From contig NZ_FNEB01000002.1 in the NCBI RefSeq assembly GCF_900100005.1, positions 372,001-436,000 of the forward strand: a stretch of 64,000 nt of DNA. The letters are read 5' to 3'. The notes beneath the pieces were generated by a model, which was not told the DNA's origin, did no database searches, and saw only the letters and a list, made by a program, of their open reading frames with translations. Below, piece by piece: positions 42,906 to 52,667 of this stretch. The position numbers and the translations under genes are program-made. How positions within the stretch are numbered: the stretch's first letter is position 1; every line of letters begins with the position of its first letter. Origin of the DNA: Lutimaribacter saemankumensis. Lineage in GTDB: Bacteria > Pseudomonadota > Alphaproteobacteria > Rhodobacterales > Rhodobacteraceae.

Positions 42906-45900
42906 TCAATTGATCTCTTGATCACCTGCCGACGCACGAACAAACCGAAAATCCGCCAGCGCCACGAACACCGCCGGTGTGACGAAAAGCGCAAGCAAAG
43001 TTGCACCTGTCAAACCAAACGCAAGGCTTGCCACGATCGGTCGCAAGAACTGCGCCTGGGTGCTTTGCTCCAACAAAAGAGGCGCCAATCCGACAACGGT
43101 CGTCAATGACGTGAGGAAGATCGCGCGAAACCGATCACCGGCTGCATCCCTAGCGGCCTTGATGATCTCGTCGCCCTGATCCAGCCTTTGCTTTATGAAC
43201 TCGACCAGCAGGATGGAGTCGTTCACCACCACGCCGGCAAGGGTTGCAAGGCCGACCAGGCTGGGTAGGGAAATCTGCAGACCCAGTGCCATGTGGCCCC
43301 AAATTACCCCTACGATCCCCAGCGGAATAACAGCAATAACCGCCGCCGGCTGAACGAAACTCCGAAACTGATACGCAAGAATGAGATAGACCCCAAGAAT
43401 GCCGATAGCTAGGTTTCTTGCCAGGGAAGCCCCGGTGCTGCTGACATCCAGCGCCTCTCCTGCGACCACCACCGATACGGACGGGTGTTCTTGTAACAGT
43501 TCCGGCAAGAATTCAGCCTTCATCGCGCTCATCAGCTCGCGGGCATTCGCAACGTCGGGGTTTATCGCACCCTGCACCGCAACCGTGCGCTTACCATCGA
43601 TACGCTCGACGCTTGCATAGCCCCGGGACATGTCGATATCGGCAACTGCCGACAAGGGGACAAAGGCACCATCCGCCGCGCGCAAGCGCAACTCGGCTAT
43701 ATCCAATTGATCGGACAAGCTGTCCCCTGCAAGCCGGACCCTGACGGCTGAAACACCATGTTCGTCGCGCAACTCAAGCCCGGTATCCCCTCGAAACGCT
43801 GCACGCAATTCACCGGAAAGATCGCGCGCAGAGATGCCAAGTGTATTTGCGGCGCCATCTTTAAGACGAACCACGTATTCGGGTTTTCCTGGCTGAAGGT
43901 TGAACGTCACGTCGCGAACCCCGGCAAAACCAAGGAAAAACCGGCGCAGCTTGATTGCCGCTGCCTCCAGATCTCCCAGGTTCTCACCCTGCAATCTCAC
44001 ATCTATGGGTTTGCCTCCGACCCCACGTTCCTTGTCGGTAAAGCGAAGCGCAACCATGTCAGGCAGCGGACCCGTTTCTCGTTTCCACATGTCCACGATG
44101 GTTGCGACATCCGTTCTGCGGACACCCGCCGGAAGCAACTGCGCACTGACCGTCGCCATGTTGGCCCCGGTTTCTGGCGTGTCGACGTTTACCCCGTAGG
44201 AGATCGTAAAGTTCTGCACCAGGCTCTGAGCGCCTGGTTGTTGCGGCGTCATCTCGGCGTCCATTGCCACCAAGGCGGCCACTACCTTGGCAACGCGTTG
44301 CTCGGTTCGTTCAAGCGGCGTTCCCTGCGGCAAGAGCAGCCGGGCCTCGACTGTGTCGCTTTCGAGTTGAGGGAAGCTCTGAAACTTTATCAGCCCGCCT
44401 GCATAAGGCGCGACCGAGAACAGCAGCAAGAAGCCCGCGCAGCCGATGGTCAGATAGCGGTAGCGCAAGCTTATATCCGACAGAGGCAGAACCACCTTGT
44501 CGCGCACCCGGTCCAAACCAAGATTGACTGTTCGAGTGATCCTGCCGGGTTTCTCCGCCTTGATCGCATGCCCAAGATGATTTGGCAGGATGAGAAAGGC
44601 TTCGATCAGGCTGACGACAAGAACGATCACCAGCGTGAAGGGAATGAATTTCAGAACAGCACCGATGTCGCCGGTCATGAACGCCAACGGGCCGACGATC
44701 ATTACAGTCGTCAGGAATGACGCCAGAACCCCCGGAGCGACTTGCATCGTTCCGTTTACCGAAGCTTGCAACGGGCTTTCACCCATCAGCCGTCTTCGGT
44801 CGATATTCTCTGCAATGACGATCGCATCGTCCATCAACAAGCCGATTGCGACCAGCAGGGCCACCATTGTCATCATGTTGATGGTCAGCCCGAACAACTG
44901 CATCGCGAAAACAGCCCCCAGAAACGACACAGGCAGACCCATCGAGACCCAGAACGAAAGCCTCCGCCCGAAGAAAAGCCACATCGTCACAAGTACAAGG
45001 ATCAAACCCTGGACACCGTTCACGGCAATGATGCGCAAACGTTCGCGAATATTGGCCGTCGTATCCTGAGAGATGGTCAGGCGGATATCACCGGGCGCGT
45101 TTTCCCTTTCCTCGTCCAGATGGCTCTGAACTGCCGACATGACCTGCAAGGCATCCTGGGTGTCGGACTTCGTGATGGTCACAAGTGCAGCGCGCTGACC
45201 ATCGAAATAAGAGGCCTGCCACGGATCGGAAAACTGCGTCGAAATCCTCGCGACCTCTCCCAGCGTGACGACAGCACCGTTCTCTGCGATGACCACCGGC
45301 GTGGCTTCGAGGGCCGGGATATCACGCCGTTCGCCTTCAAAGCGTACCGCGGTCTCGGATTGCTGCCCTGCCAGAACACCAGCTGGCCGGTCCAGACTGC
45401 CGCGTTGAAGCGCGGCAACAATGTCGCCAAGGGTCAATTCATGCCTTTGCAGCGCTGCGAGCGAGGTCTCGACAGAGATTTCCCGATCCGAGAAACCCGA
45501 TACGGTAGCGCGGGCGATCCGTGGATCGTTGCCAAGCCGTTCGGCCAGGCCCTCGGCATAGGCAACAAGGGCAAAAGGGTCGTCTGTTCCGGTGATTGCG
45601 ACGGTCGCTACAGACGCCACCCGTTCCACAATACGGCCAACCGCGGGCTCTACTTCGTTCGGCAGGTTGTCGGTGCCTTCGATAGCGGCCATCACGTCAT
45701 CGTAAAATCGCTGGATATCAGCCCCCTCAAGCATCTCCGCAGTTAGTAGCGCCCGGTTTTCCAGCGACAGGCAACTCACGCTCTGCAGGTCGTCCACCGC
45801 ACGCACATCGTCTTCGACCGCCATGCAGACGCCACGTTCCACCTCTGCCGACGTGGCCCCAGGATAGGCGATGCCAACCTCGACCTCAGTGGGTGGAACG

Positions 45901-46010
45901 ACCGGAAACGTGTCTCTCTGCAGGGTCGGCAGTGCGGCAAAGCCCAGGGCGAGTATCGCCAACATCAGAATGTTCGCGGCGGTGGGATGCCTTGCGAAAT
46001 CGCGGATCAT
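42906..46010 (-). CDS. RND efflux pump inner-membrane transporter (HAE1/AcrB-like)
   Basis: 1034 aa, full length. Twelve membrane helices with two large periplasmic loops; the transmembrane-4 motif GLLMDDAIVIAENI carries the proton-relay Asp pair. The N-terminus has the RND repeat AILALGFAALPTLQRDTFP. It exports drugs, detergents or metabolites in trade for protons and needs a fusion protein (directly upstream, ATGA overlap) and an outer-membrane channel, which is not in the window. Confidence 0.94.
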   Translation of the reverse strand: MIRDFARHPTAANILMLAILALGFAALPTLQRDTFPVVPPTEVEVGIAYPGATSAEVERGVCMAVEDDVRAVDDLQSVSCLSLENRALLTAEMLEGADIQRFYDDVMAAIEGTDNLPNEVEPAVGRIVERVASVATVAITGTDDPFALVAYAEGLAERLGNDPRIARATVSGFSDREISVETSLAALQRHELTLGDIVAALQRGSLDRPAGVLAGQQSETAVRFEGERRDIPALEATPVVIAENGAVVTLGEVARISTQFSDPWQASYFDGQRAALVTITKSDTQDALQVMSAVQSHLDEERENAPGDIRLTISQDTTANIRERLRIIAVNGVQGLILVLVTMWLFFGRRLSFWVSMGLPVSFLGAVFAMQLFGLTINMMTMVALLVAIGLLMDDAIVIAENIDRRRLMGESPLQASVNGTMQVAPGVLASFLTTVMIVGPLAFMTGDIGAVLKFIPFTLVIVLVVSLIEAFLILPNHLGHAIKAEKPGRITRTVNLGLDRVRDKVVLPLSDISLRYRYLTIGCAGFLLLFSVAPYAGGLIKFQSFPQLESDTVEARLLLPQGTPLERTEQRVAKVVAALVAMDAEMTPQQPGAQSLVQNFTISYGVNVDTPETGANMATVSAQLLPAGVRRTDVATIVDMWKRETGPLPDMVALRFTDKERGVGGKPIDVRLQGENLGDLEAAAIKLRRFFLGFAGVRDVTFNLQPGKPEYVVRLKDGAANTLGISARDLSGELRAAFRGDTGLELRDEHGVSAVRVRLAGDSLSDQLDIAELRLRAADGAFVPLSAVADIDMSRGYASVERIDGKRTVAVQGAINPDVANARELMSAMKAEFLPELLQEHPSVSVVVAGEALDVSSTGASLARNLAIGILGVYLILAYQFRSFVQPAAVIAVIPLGIVGVIWGHMALGLQISLPSLVGLATLAGVVVNDSILLVEFIKQRLDQGDEIIKAARDAAGDRFRAIFLTSLTTVVGLAPLLLEQSTQAQFLRPIVASLAFGLTGATLLALFVTPAVFVALADFRFVRASAGDQEIN

Positions 46011-47302
46011 TCGGCCTTCTCCGAACCCAGAGCCATCCGCGTCATCTCTGCCTTGAGCGCCTGGTCTTCAACCGGTTTCACATCCATCCCGACAACTGCG
46101 ATAGAAGGGTCCGTCACCACGACACGATCACCCGGCGCCAGACCGCTGCCGACGACGGCCAAGCCTTCCACACGATAGCCCACAGAAACGCTTCGCCGGG
46201 TCAACTTGCCCTCGTCCGTCACGATCAAAACCGAGTCGCCGCGGATTGCCTCGACCGGAAGTGCAAGAACAGAAACCGTCGGAGCGCTCAACTCGACCTC
46301 GACGAGGGTGTTTCGCCTCAAGGGAGGGCGTTTTCCAGCTTCGGCCTGCGCCAGCGGACCATCAATGCGCACAACGATCCCCGTGCTTTGGGTGCGCGGA
46401 TCAATCGCTTCGGCGACCCGGTCGACTTGCGCCTTCCACATTACGAGATGCCCCGCCGCCGGCAAACGTACCTGCGCATCCAAATCAAGGACCGATCCAC
46501 CGCCCTGCAGTGCACGCACGACAGGCCCCAACCGCCCCATCGGAAACTGGGCGGCAATTTCGACCGCTTCTATCCCTTCACCGCTCAGAAGCGTCTGCCC
46601 TCTTGTGATCACTTGCCCTGTTTCTGCGTTCACCGAAGTCAGTCGCAGATCGTAAGGTGCCACGATCGTCGTGAATTCAAGTGATCGCTCGGCGAGTGCG
46701 CGTTGCGCCGAAAGGACGCGGCGCTCGGCTTCGTTCAATGCCAGTTGGTTTTCGATCTCGACGACGCGTCCCTGGACAGAAAGCTGTTGTCTTTGCGCTT
46801 GTTCGATCACGGCTTCGCTTACGACGCCGCGGCCCGCGAGTTCCTGCTGACGGACAAGCTCGGCCTGTGACAATTCAAGGTCACGCCGCGCAAGATCGAG
46901 GCTCGCATTAAGGGTCGTTTGCCGCACGTCGAACGATGCCAGTTGCGCATCGGCCTGCGCCAGGGACAGCCGGATATCCGCATCTTCTATCTGAACAAGC
47001 GGTGTGCCCTGCGGCACGATTTCACCCGGCTCGAGGCGTTGGTAGGTAGAGACTATGGCCCCTTCGAGCCGCGAAACGGCACGCCATTCATGCACAGGTA
47101 CAACTTTGCCGTATCCAACCACACGCGGCGTTACCCGGATGGGTTCGACCGTGACAACGCGCACCGGTGTAGATGGTCTTGCGCGTTCTTTGGCCGCCGG
47201 CGGGTGCGCCAACTGGTCGGAAAAGACAATGCTCAATCCGCCCAGAGACAGAGGAACGGCAATCGCCAATGCTCTTGAAAATCCTGAAAGCCAGCGCGCC
47301 AT
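46007..47302 (-). CDS. RND efflux periplasmic adaptor (HlyD/AcrA-like membrane fusion protein)
   Basis: 431 aa. N-terminal membrane anchor (ALAIAVPLSLGGLSIVF), a barrel-sandwich lipoyl half (GYGKVVPVHEWRAVSRLEG), coiled-coil hairpin around residues 120-210 (LDLARRDLELSQAELVRQQELAGRG region), second lipoyl half and beta-barrel. It links the RND transporter to an outer-membrane pore. No regulator gene is adjacent. Confidence 0.92.
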   Translation of the reverse strand: MARWLSGFSRALAIAVPLSLGGLSIVFSDQLAHPPAAKERARPSTPVRVVTVEPIRVTPRVVGYGKVVPVHEWRAVSRLEGAIVSTYQRLEPGEIVPQGTPLVQIEDADIRLSLAQADAQLASFDVRQTTLNASLDLARRDLELSQAELVRQQELAGRGVVSEAVIEQAQRQQLSVQGRVVEIENQLALNEAERRVLSAQRALAERSLEFTTIVAPYDLRLTSVNAETGQVITRGQTLLSGEGIEAVEIAAQFPMGRLGPVVRALQGGGSVLDLDAQVRLPAAGHLVMWKAQVDRVAEAIDPRTQSTGIVVRIDGPLAQAEAGKRPPLRRNTLVEVELSAPTVSVLALPVEAIRGDSVLIVTDEGKLTRRSVSVGYRVEGLAVVGSGLAPGDRVVVTDPSIAVVGMDVKPVEDQALKAEMTRMALGSEKAE

Positions 47303-47675
47303 CCAACTTACCCCGACAATGAAATCACGGAAACTCTATGCCGCGACGGGGCTCTTTCATATGGTTTTTTTCCGATATGAATACACGCTTGGAAAGCGCC
47401 AGACTTCAGACCGGCAAGACGCGCGCGAAACGGCCCAAACGGTTTGAGTTGATCACGGCGATTTCGGAATTGACTCAAGTCAAGGCCGGTGGGTTCATTC
47501 CAAGCACAAATGAACCGCACCCTCTGGTGAACGCCGCGACACCCAAGGCCAAGCCAGCAGGTGAGATGTGATTTGTATCCTGTAATCGGTAAACGCAGCC
47601 ATTGCGGTCGTACTTCTGCACGTTTCCGTTCGATCAACTCGGCATTCGTGCCGGATATTCAAAGGAGTCCTACAA
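47303..47675. other. Intergenic region, no convincing gene
   Basis: Divergent gap upstream of the adaptor gene and a small lipoprotein. Overlapping short frames occur on both strands (for example 47376-47571 plus and 47308-47637 minus), but none has a ribosome site, family pattern or partner. The right end holds AAAGGAG for the lipoprotein at 47676. Confidence 0.6.
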
Positions 47676-47867
47676 ATGTGGAATCGGAACGCTCTTCTAG
47701 CAACGGCAGCCGTCCTCGGGCTTGCTGCCTGTAACTCGAACAGTTCGGATCTCGAGCGCGCCGTCGTCGGGGCGGCGATTGGCTGTGCAGTCGGTCAGGT
47801 TCTGGTCGATGGCCGCTGCGTTCAAGGCGCCGTCGTCGGAGCAGGCGTCGGCGTCCTGACGGACTAG
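47676..47867 (+). CDS. Small glycine-zipper lipoprotein
   Basis: 63 aa. Lipobox LAAC with the acylated Cys at residue 19, then a Gly/Ala/Val-rich stretch (VVGAAIGCAVGQ, then VVGAGVGVLTD) resembling glycine-zipper outer-membrane lipoproteins, and two further cysteines. AAAGGAG lies eight bases before the ATG. Structural envelope or stress-response role likely; no specific function known. Confidence 0.75.
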   Translation: MWNRNALLATAAVLGLAACNSNSSDLERAVVGAAIGCAVGQVLVDGRCVQGAVVGAGVGVLTD

Positions 47868-48051
47868 ACTGCCGTCTTTAGACGCACCTGATCGGCCCGA
47901 CGGATTGCACAACTTGTGCCGGGGGAAACATTCCAGGTGTTTTCCACCGGTCGGGATTTATCGCAACCAGACACGAATGCGGGGCCTACGGCCTTTACAA
48001 GCGTTTTGGTGTTCAAGGTGAACTGTTAAAAGACCCGAACAGGGGGCGGAT

Positions 48052-48777
48052 ATGGCCTTGAGAAGCGACGCCGCAATGGTGCTGTTTTACGAGATCGGCG
48101 GGGAGTGGGCGGATCACGACGACTGGCACAGCTATGAACATTTCCACGAACGCCTTTCGGTTCCGGGGTTCCTGCGCGCAACGCGGTGGGTCACAAATGG
48201 TGAATCCCCGCGGTACATGGTTATTTACGAAGTCAGCGGCACCGATATCGCAACGTCGCCCGCCTACCTCGAACGATTGAACGACCCGACCGCCTGGACC
48301 CGGTCGATCATGCCACGCTTTCAGGGCATGACACGCGGTTTCTGCAATATCATTACCTGTGCCGGCTTTGGCCTCGGCGCTTCCGCTATCGCGATGCGGT
48401 TCGAAATCCGCAAAGAGACCAGACAGGCTCTGGTGGATTGGTTGTCGAATGACGCAATGCCTGCCGCGCTTGCGTTTCGCGGCGTTACCAGCGCACAACT
48501 GATGGAACCGCTTCCTCAGCCGCCGATGACGCGGGAACAGGCTTTACGCGGACGGGACACTCCACTGTCATGGGTTCTCGTCATCACCGGGTATGACCAG
48601 GGTGCGCTGGAGACCGCAGTGACCGCCTGCCTTCCCATCGAAGAGCTGGACAAACGTGGCGGCGAGGGAGCCTGCGCCACACACTACCAACTCGACTATA
48701 CGGCCGATGCCGAAGAAGTCGCACGTACGCCCAAGCCGCCGCCCCTGGACCCAAAGGGGCGCAAGCGTCACCGCTGA
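48052..48777 (+). CDS. Hypothetical protein, possible dimeric alpha/beta-barrel
   Basis: 241 aa, soluble. Two repeated-looking halves: MVLFYEIGG...YEHFHERLSVPGFLRATRW near the start, and a second beta-rich half after residue 105 (GASAIAMRFEIRKETRQALVDW read in parts). The pattern (short strand, acidic helix with His, PGF-x-R-A) is like EthD/antibiotic-monooxygenase ferredoxin folds. The C-terminus is Pro/Lys rich. Function unknown. It stands alone, convergent with a flavin monooxygenase gene, which may be a functional neighbour. Confidence 0.6.
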   Translation: MALRSDAAMVLFYEIGGEWADHDDWHSYEHFHERLSVPGFLRATRWVTNGESPRYMVIYEVSGTDIATSPAYLERLNDPTAWTRSIMPRFQGMTRGFCNIITCAGFGLGASAIAMRFEIRKETRQALVDWLSNDAMPAALAFRGVTSAQLMEPLPQPPMTREQALRGRDTPLSWVLVITGYDQGALETAVTACLPIEELDKRGGEGACATHYQLDYTADAEEVARTPKPPPLDPKGRKRHR

Positions 48778-48891
48778 GACATCAAGACGTTCATTTGCAT
48801 CGGCTCCAGGCAAAAAATGTGGCTTCTCTGGCTGAGCATCCGACGCATACAACAACGGAACAGATAGCATGATCAAACGCAGACGCGTTGC

Positions 48892-48926
48892 AGGGCACGC
48901 GAAGCGCTAAAAACCGCGCGTGCCCT
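48892..48926. terminator. Ten-bp hairpin between convergent genes
   Basis: AGGGCACGCG (48892-48901) pairs perfectly with CGCGTGCCCT (48917-48926), followed by TT. It lies between the hypothetical gene and the convergent monooxygenase, about 115 and 91 bases after their stops. Confidence 0.6.
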
Positions 48927-49016
48927 TTCCGGTATCGTGAACGACCTCAAAGACCGTGACCGAACAGGCCGGAACCAACCATCAAGACAGAACCCACACG
49001 ACTTCCATGCCCAAAG

Positions 49017-50480
49017 CTATGCGCCCATTCGCTGCTTCAATCGCTTAGCGATTTTCGTGTAGGAACTTGGCTTGATCGGTCTTTGCCATTCCATGAACCT
49101 TTGCAGTCTTGGTATTGGCAACCTCAAGTCATCCAGCAATTCATCGATCTGATGCATGGAGAAGGGTATCACGTTCGTGCCGCGTGCGTGCTTGCCTTCG
49201 GTCCGCTTTTCCATCCATGCCAGTCTTTCATCGGTCAAGCGCGCTTGCTCCGATTCAGAAGGCAAGCTGATATCCCCGCCGATATAGGCGGCGGTCCAAA
49301 GCGCTCCGATTTCAGCAGACAGCGCCGAGAAGAAGCTCGAATTGTAACCGTTGAAGGTCAAATTCTGAACGCCGATTGGCTTGACGCAGTTATATAGCCG
49401 GAAGTTGCCCTTCGCATCAAAGATCCTGCCCTTGATGTTCGGGTCAAGGAACGGGATCTCCTGATGCCAGCCCGTGCCGCAGATGATGATGTCAGCGGGC
49501 ACTTTCTTTCCGTTTTTCAGCACGGCAAAGCGCGATCCATCGACCAGCTCCAGCCGGGCGATCTCGGTATCGCGTTCCACGACGATACGCTTTTCGGCAA
49601 CGAGGTCGTAAAACCCGTCCGTCGCCAATGAAACAGTCGAGCGGGCGATCTTCTCGAACGGTCCTTCCGGCACAAGTCCAAGCTTGCGAAGCTTGAGTTG
49701 GCGCGTGGTGATGCCTTGCACCGTGCCCACCATCTGGTTTCGGATCGGCTTTCCCACACCGTGGAGGAACTTCTCGAACCCTTTTGGCCGGATATACTTG
49801 AACAGACCCTCGCCCATGCGTGTCAGCAACAGGTACTTGTAGTTGAGAACGTTCATGAAGCGGCGAGGCGACTTCCAGATGATTTCCCGCGCAACCACCG
49901 TCGTGTTCGATGCGACTTCGGCGACTGCGGCGGCAACATCGCAGGAAGACTTGCCATAACCGATTACAACGACGTTTTGTCCCCGCGCATCGCTCAGGTC
50001 CAGAAACTCCGAACTGTGGCAAACCCGGCCCCCGGAGGCGATGAAAGCCTCCTGACCTTCGAAGCTTGGCACCGCGGGGCGCGAGAAAATGCCATTGGCG
50101 ATAACCAGGTGATCAAAGGTTTCCTCGCCATTCTCGGTGACGACGACCCAACGCCCATCGGGTTCCTGACGTGTCGCCTTCACTTCGGTGTTCAGCCGGA
50201 TATCCGGCATCAAACCGAAATGTTCCGCATAATCCTCCAGGTAGGCCTGAACCTGAGGCCCCGTGGGCCATTCGGGATAGGATTTTGGCATCGGATAGTC
50301 CGACAGGTGATAAGTATCCTTGCCGTTCTGGGTGGTGATGCCCGGATAGGTTCGACTTGCAGACCACACCCCACCGACATCTCCGACCTTTTCATAGACC
50401 GTCACATCGTGGCCAAAGTCCTTCAGATGCTTGATCGTCGCCAGGCCCGCAAACCCGGCACCAATTACCGCGATTTTCAT
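49017..50480 (-). CDS. Flavin-containing monooxygenase (Baeyer-Villiger/FMO class)
   Basis: Start at 50480 (487 aa), immediately at the FAD motif IGAGFAGLATIKHL; the open frame upstream is a shadow of the SDR. NADPH site VIGYGKSSCDVA near residue 170; CHSSEFLDLSDARG resembles the FMO linker; WPTGPQVQAYLEDYAEHFG is typical of bacterial FMOs acting on ketones, amines or sulfides. Five bases downstream of the SDR gene, so the two probably act in sequence on an alcohol/ketone. Substrate unknown. Confidence 0.88.
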   Translation of the reverse strand: MKIAVIGAGFAGLATIKHLKDFGHDVTVYEKVGDVGGVWSASRTYPGITTQNGKDTYHLSDYPMPKSYPEWPTGPQVQAYLEDYAEHFGLMPDIRLNTEVKATRQEPDGRWVVVTENGEETFDHLVIANGIFSRPAVPSFEGQEAFIASGGRVCHSSEFLDLSDARGQNVVVIGYGKSSCDVAAAVAEVASNTTVVAREIIWKSPRRFMNVLNYKYLLLTRMGEGLFKYIRPKGFEKFLHGVGKPIRNQMVGTVQGITTRQLKLRKLGLVPEGPFEKIARSTVSLATDGFYDLVAEKRIVVERDTEIARLELVDGSRFAVLKNGKKVPADIIICGTGWHQEIPFLDPNIKGRIFDAKGNFRLYNCVKPIGVQNLTFNGYNSSFFSALSAEIGALWTAAYIGGDISLPSESEQARLTDERLAWMEKRTEGKHARGTNVIPFSMHQIDELLDDLRLPIPRLQRFMEWQRPIKPSSYTKIAKRLKQRMGA

Positions 50481-50485
50481 GAGCG

Positions 50486-51262
50486 TCACTCCATCAAAAG
50501 AGGGATTGCAGGCGCGGCCCGCTCTGGCCCCATGGCGGTGTAACCACCATCGACCCGGATATCCGTGCCGGTGATAAAGCTGGCCTCGTCCGAGCAAAGA
50601 AAGACCACCGCGGCTGCAACCTCTTCGGGGTCCGCAACCCGGCCAAGCAAATGGAACGGCGCCGCGACTTTGTCTGTCTTCTCGCGGTTGCCCTCTGTCA
50701 GCTCATCCATGATGTTCGACCAGGTCCAGCCGGGGCTGACTGCGTTAACCCGGATGCCGTCCGGGGCAAGGTCCATGGCCTGGTTTCGGGTAAGCTGCAG
50801 GATCGCCGCTTTCGAAACCGGATACAGCCAGCGGCCCGTCTGTGCCACGCGCGACGAGATCGACCCGAAATTCACGATTGCGCCCTTGTTGGCCGCAAGT
50901 TCCTTTCGCGCCGCTTGCATCAACATGACCGATCCGACGACATTCACATCGAGCGCTTCAAGCCATTCGGCTCGCGTCGAATCCGCACCGTTGTCGAGAT
51001 AGGAACAAGCGACGTTCACAAGGAAATCGATCCGTCCGAACTCGGCTTTCGTTTCCTCAACCAAAGCCTGGATCGCCTTGTCGTCGCGCAGGTTTGTTTC
51101 CCGGAAACCGACTCCGTCCTGGACCATCGCGCTACCGGCATCGGTGTTGATGTCTGCGACCATCACCTTGGCGCCGTGCTCGCGGAAAGCCGCAACAACG
51201 GCCTGACCAATCTTGGTCGCTCCACCTGGAACAATGGCCACCTTATCCTTCAGACCACGCAT
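50486..51262 (-). CDS. Short-chain dehydrogenase/reductase
   Basis: 258 aa. The cofactor loop reads V-P-G-G-A-T-K-I-G, with Pro where most SDRs have Thr and Lys for the usual Gly before Ile-Gly. The catalytic set is intact: Ser in NFGSISS, YPVSK, and the preceding DVNVVGSVML Asn. Terminal ITGTDIRVDGGYT is typical. GGGAGA precedes the ATG. First gene of the unit with the monooxygenase; presumably makes or uses the ketone. Confidence 0.9.
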   Translation of the reverse strand: MRGLKDKVAIVPGGATKIGQAVVAAFREHGAKVMVADINTDAGSAMVQDGVGFRETNLRDDKAIQALVEETKAEFGRIDFLVNVACSYLDNGADSTRAEWLEALDVNVVGSVMLMQAARKELAANKGAIVNFGSISSRVAQTGRWLYPVSKAAILQLTRNQAMDLAPDGIRVNAVSPGWTWSNIMDELTEGNREKTDKVAAPFHLLGRVADPEEVAAAVVFLCSDEASFITGTDIRVDGGYTAMGPERAAPAIPLLME

Positions 51263-51405
51263 GAATCTCTCCCTGTTATTTATTTTAAACTTGAAAAATC
51301 CTGCTGACGTGTTCTGATGATCGCTATCCGAAATGCGCAGCGGCTGTCCGGGAAACGCGGATACTTGTGTTTGTCAGGAACTTGCCGCTCGGAAAGGAGC
51401 CGGGG

Positions 51406-52380
51406 ATGGCAAAGGCAATTCCCCTCGCCGCGCATCGCTTGTTTCGTAGTTCCGATCTTGACGAAACTCGTGAAAGTGTGGCCCGAATTTTCTGTCCGCA
51501 CCGGCTTGAAATCGTCGGGCGCGGTCGGTTCGACGCGATGCAACATCACCTGCGCGGCGAAAGCCTTTCATTGAACTACATCGCCTATGGTGCCGACGTC
51601 GCGATCAATCCAGGCGCGCTGGAAGACTTCTACCTCGTGCAGATCCCCTTGGCGGGGGGCGCAGCCATCGAGAACGGAAGCTTCAGCTACGAAACCGACA
51701 CCCGTCGCGCCTCGGTTCTCAACCCGCACTTGCCGACAAGGATGCGATGGTCGGAAGGCACGAAGAAGGCGCTTGTTCAGATTGACAAGAACGCGCTGAC
51801 AAAACACCTCACGACCATGCTTGGCGGCGGCGTTGATCGTCGCCTCACGTTCGAAGGACCGATGGACACGTCAAAGGGAAAAGGCGCGGCGCTTTCGCGG
51901 CTGGTCAGGTTTCTCATTTCCGAAATCGACCAAGGCCGTAGCTGCATAGGAACCGGTTGCCTGATGGGGCGGCAGATGGAAAGCACCCTGATGACCGGAC
52001 TCATCGAGGCAGTTCCCAACAACTACTCCGGCGTTCTGACATCCACGAAGCTTGATGTGGCGCCGCGGAAACTCCGCGCTGCCGAAACGTTCATTCGACA
52101 CAACCTGGACAAGCCAATCAGCCTTGCCGAAATCGCCGATGCGGCGGGCACAACGCCCCGCAGTCTACAGGAGGTTTTTCGCAAGTTCAGAGAAACAAGC
52201 CCGCTTGCCTACTGGCGCGACATGCGGCTTGATCGGGTTCGGGCAGACCTCGTCGCTGGACAGCGAAGCGTCACTGAAGTTGCCATGACATGGGGTTTCA
52301 CGCATCTCGGGCGGTTCTCGGAAGCCTATCGTGAGCGGTTTGGAGAGCTGCCAAGCGAAACCCGCGCGCGCGCCCGCTGA
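51406..52380 (+). CDS. AraC family transcriptional regulator
   Basis: ATG at 51406 has AGGAG seven bases upstream; an in-frame ATG at 51367 does not. 324 aa with an N-terminal AraC_binding_2-type sensor domain and a C-terminal double helix-turn-helix (LAEIADAAGTTPRSLQEVFRKF read in parts, VTEVAMTWGFTHLGRFSEAYRERFG in parts). Divergent from the SDR/monooxygenase pair, which it probably activates in response to the substrate. Confidence 0.9.
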   Translation: MAKAIPLAAHRLFRSSDLDETRESVARIFCPHRLEIVGRGRFDAMQHHLRGESLSLNYIAYGADVAINPGALEDFYLVQIPLAGGAAIENGSFSYETDTRRASVLNPHLPTRMRWSEGTKKALVQIDKNALTKHLTTMLGGGVDRRLTFEGPMDTSKGKGAALSRLVRFLISEIDQGRSCIGTGCLMGRQMESTLMTGLIEAVPNNYSGVLTSTKLDVAPRKLRAAETFIRHNLDKPISLAEIADAAGTTPRSLQEVFRKFRETSPLAYWRDMRLDRVRADLVAGQRSVTEVAMTWGFTHLGRFSEAYRERFGELPSETRARAR

Positions 52381-52570
52381 CCAGTATTGCAACAGCCAAG
52401 GGTGGACCAAAGCCCGACAAGGCCACTGCCTCAGGGCCCCCAAGGGGATCAGAGCATCGGGCCGACCGGTGCAAGCGCAGCGAATTGGCACCGCCGCATG
52501 GCGCGCACTGTAAACGGACACGGTTCAGGCAATGCTGCCAGGACAACAATATTCGGATGCGAGGGGAAAG

Positions 52571-52615
52571 TGGTCGCGGAGGAGGGACTTGAACCCCCGA
52601 CACGCGGATCATGAT
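52571..52615 (-). other. 3' fragment of a tRNA resembling tRNA-Met(CAT): candidate attachment site
   Basis: Read on the minus strand this is the anticodon loop ATCATGA, stem strand TCCGC, variable region GTGTC, T-arm GGGGG-TTCAAGT-CCCTC, acceptor strand CTCCGCG and ACCA. The 5' half of the tRNA is missing: the bases beyond 52615 do not restore the acceptor, D or anticodon 5' strands. Loop position 37 is G where elongator tRNA-Met has A. This is what a tyrosine integrase leaves when it recombines in a tRNA from the anticodon loop to the 3' end. Confidence 0.7.
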
Positions 52616-52667
52616 TTTCCCTGCGCTTAAGGGATACCCATTTGCGTTTTCTCAAAGCAGAAATGAA

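Noticed and set aside
47308-47637. 109-aa minus and 65-77-aa plus frames in the gap upstream of the RND adaptor
   Set aside because: No ribosome site, no family pattern and strongly overlapping on both strands; listed as an intergenic region instead.
52571-52615. Complete tRNA gene
   Set aside because: Only the anticodon loop to CCA is present; no D-arm or 5' acceptor strand can be found in the flanking 80 bases.
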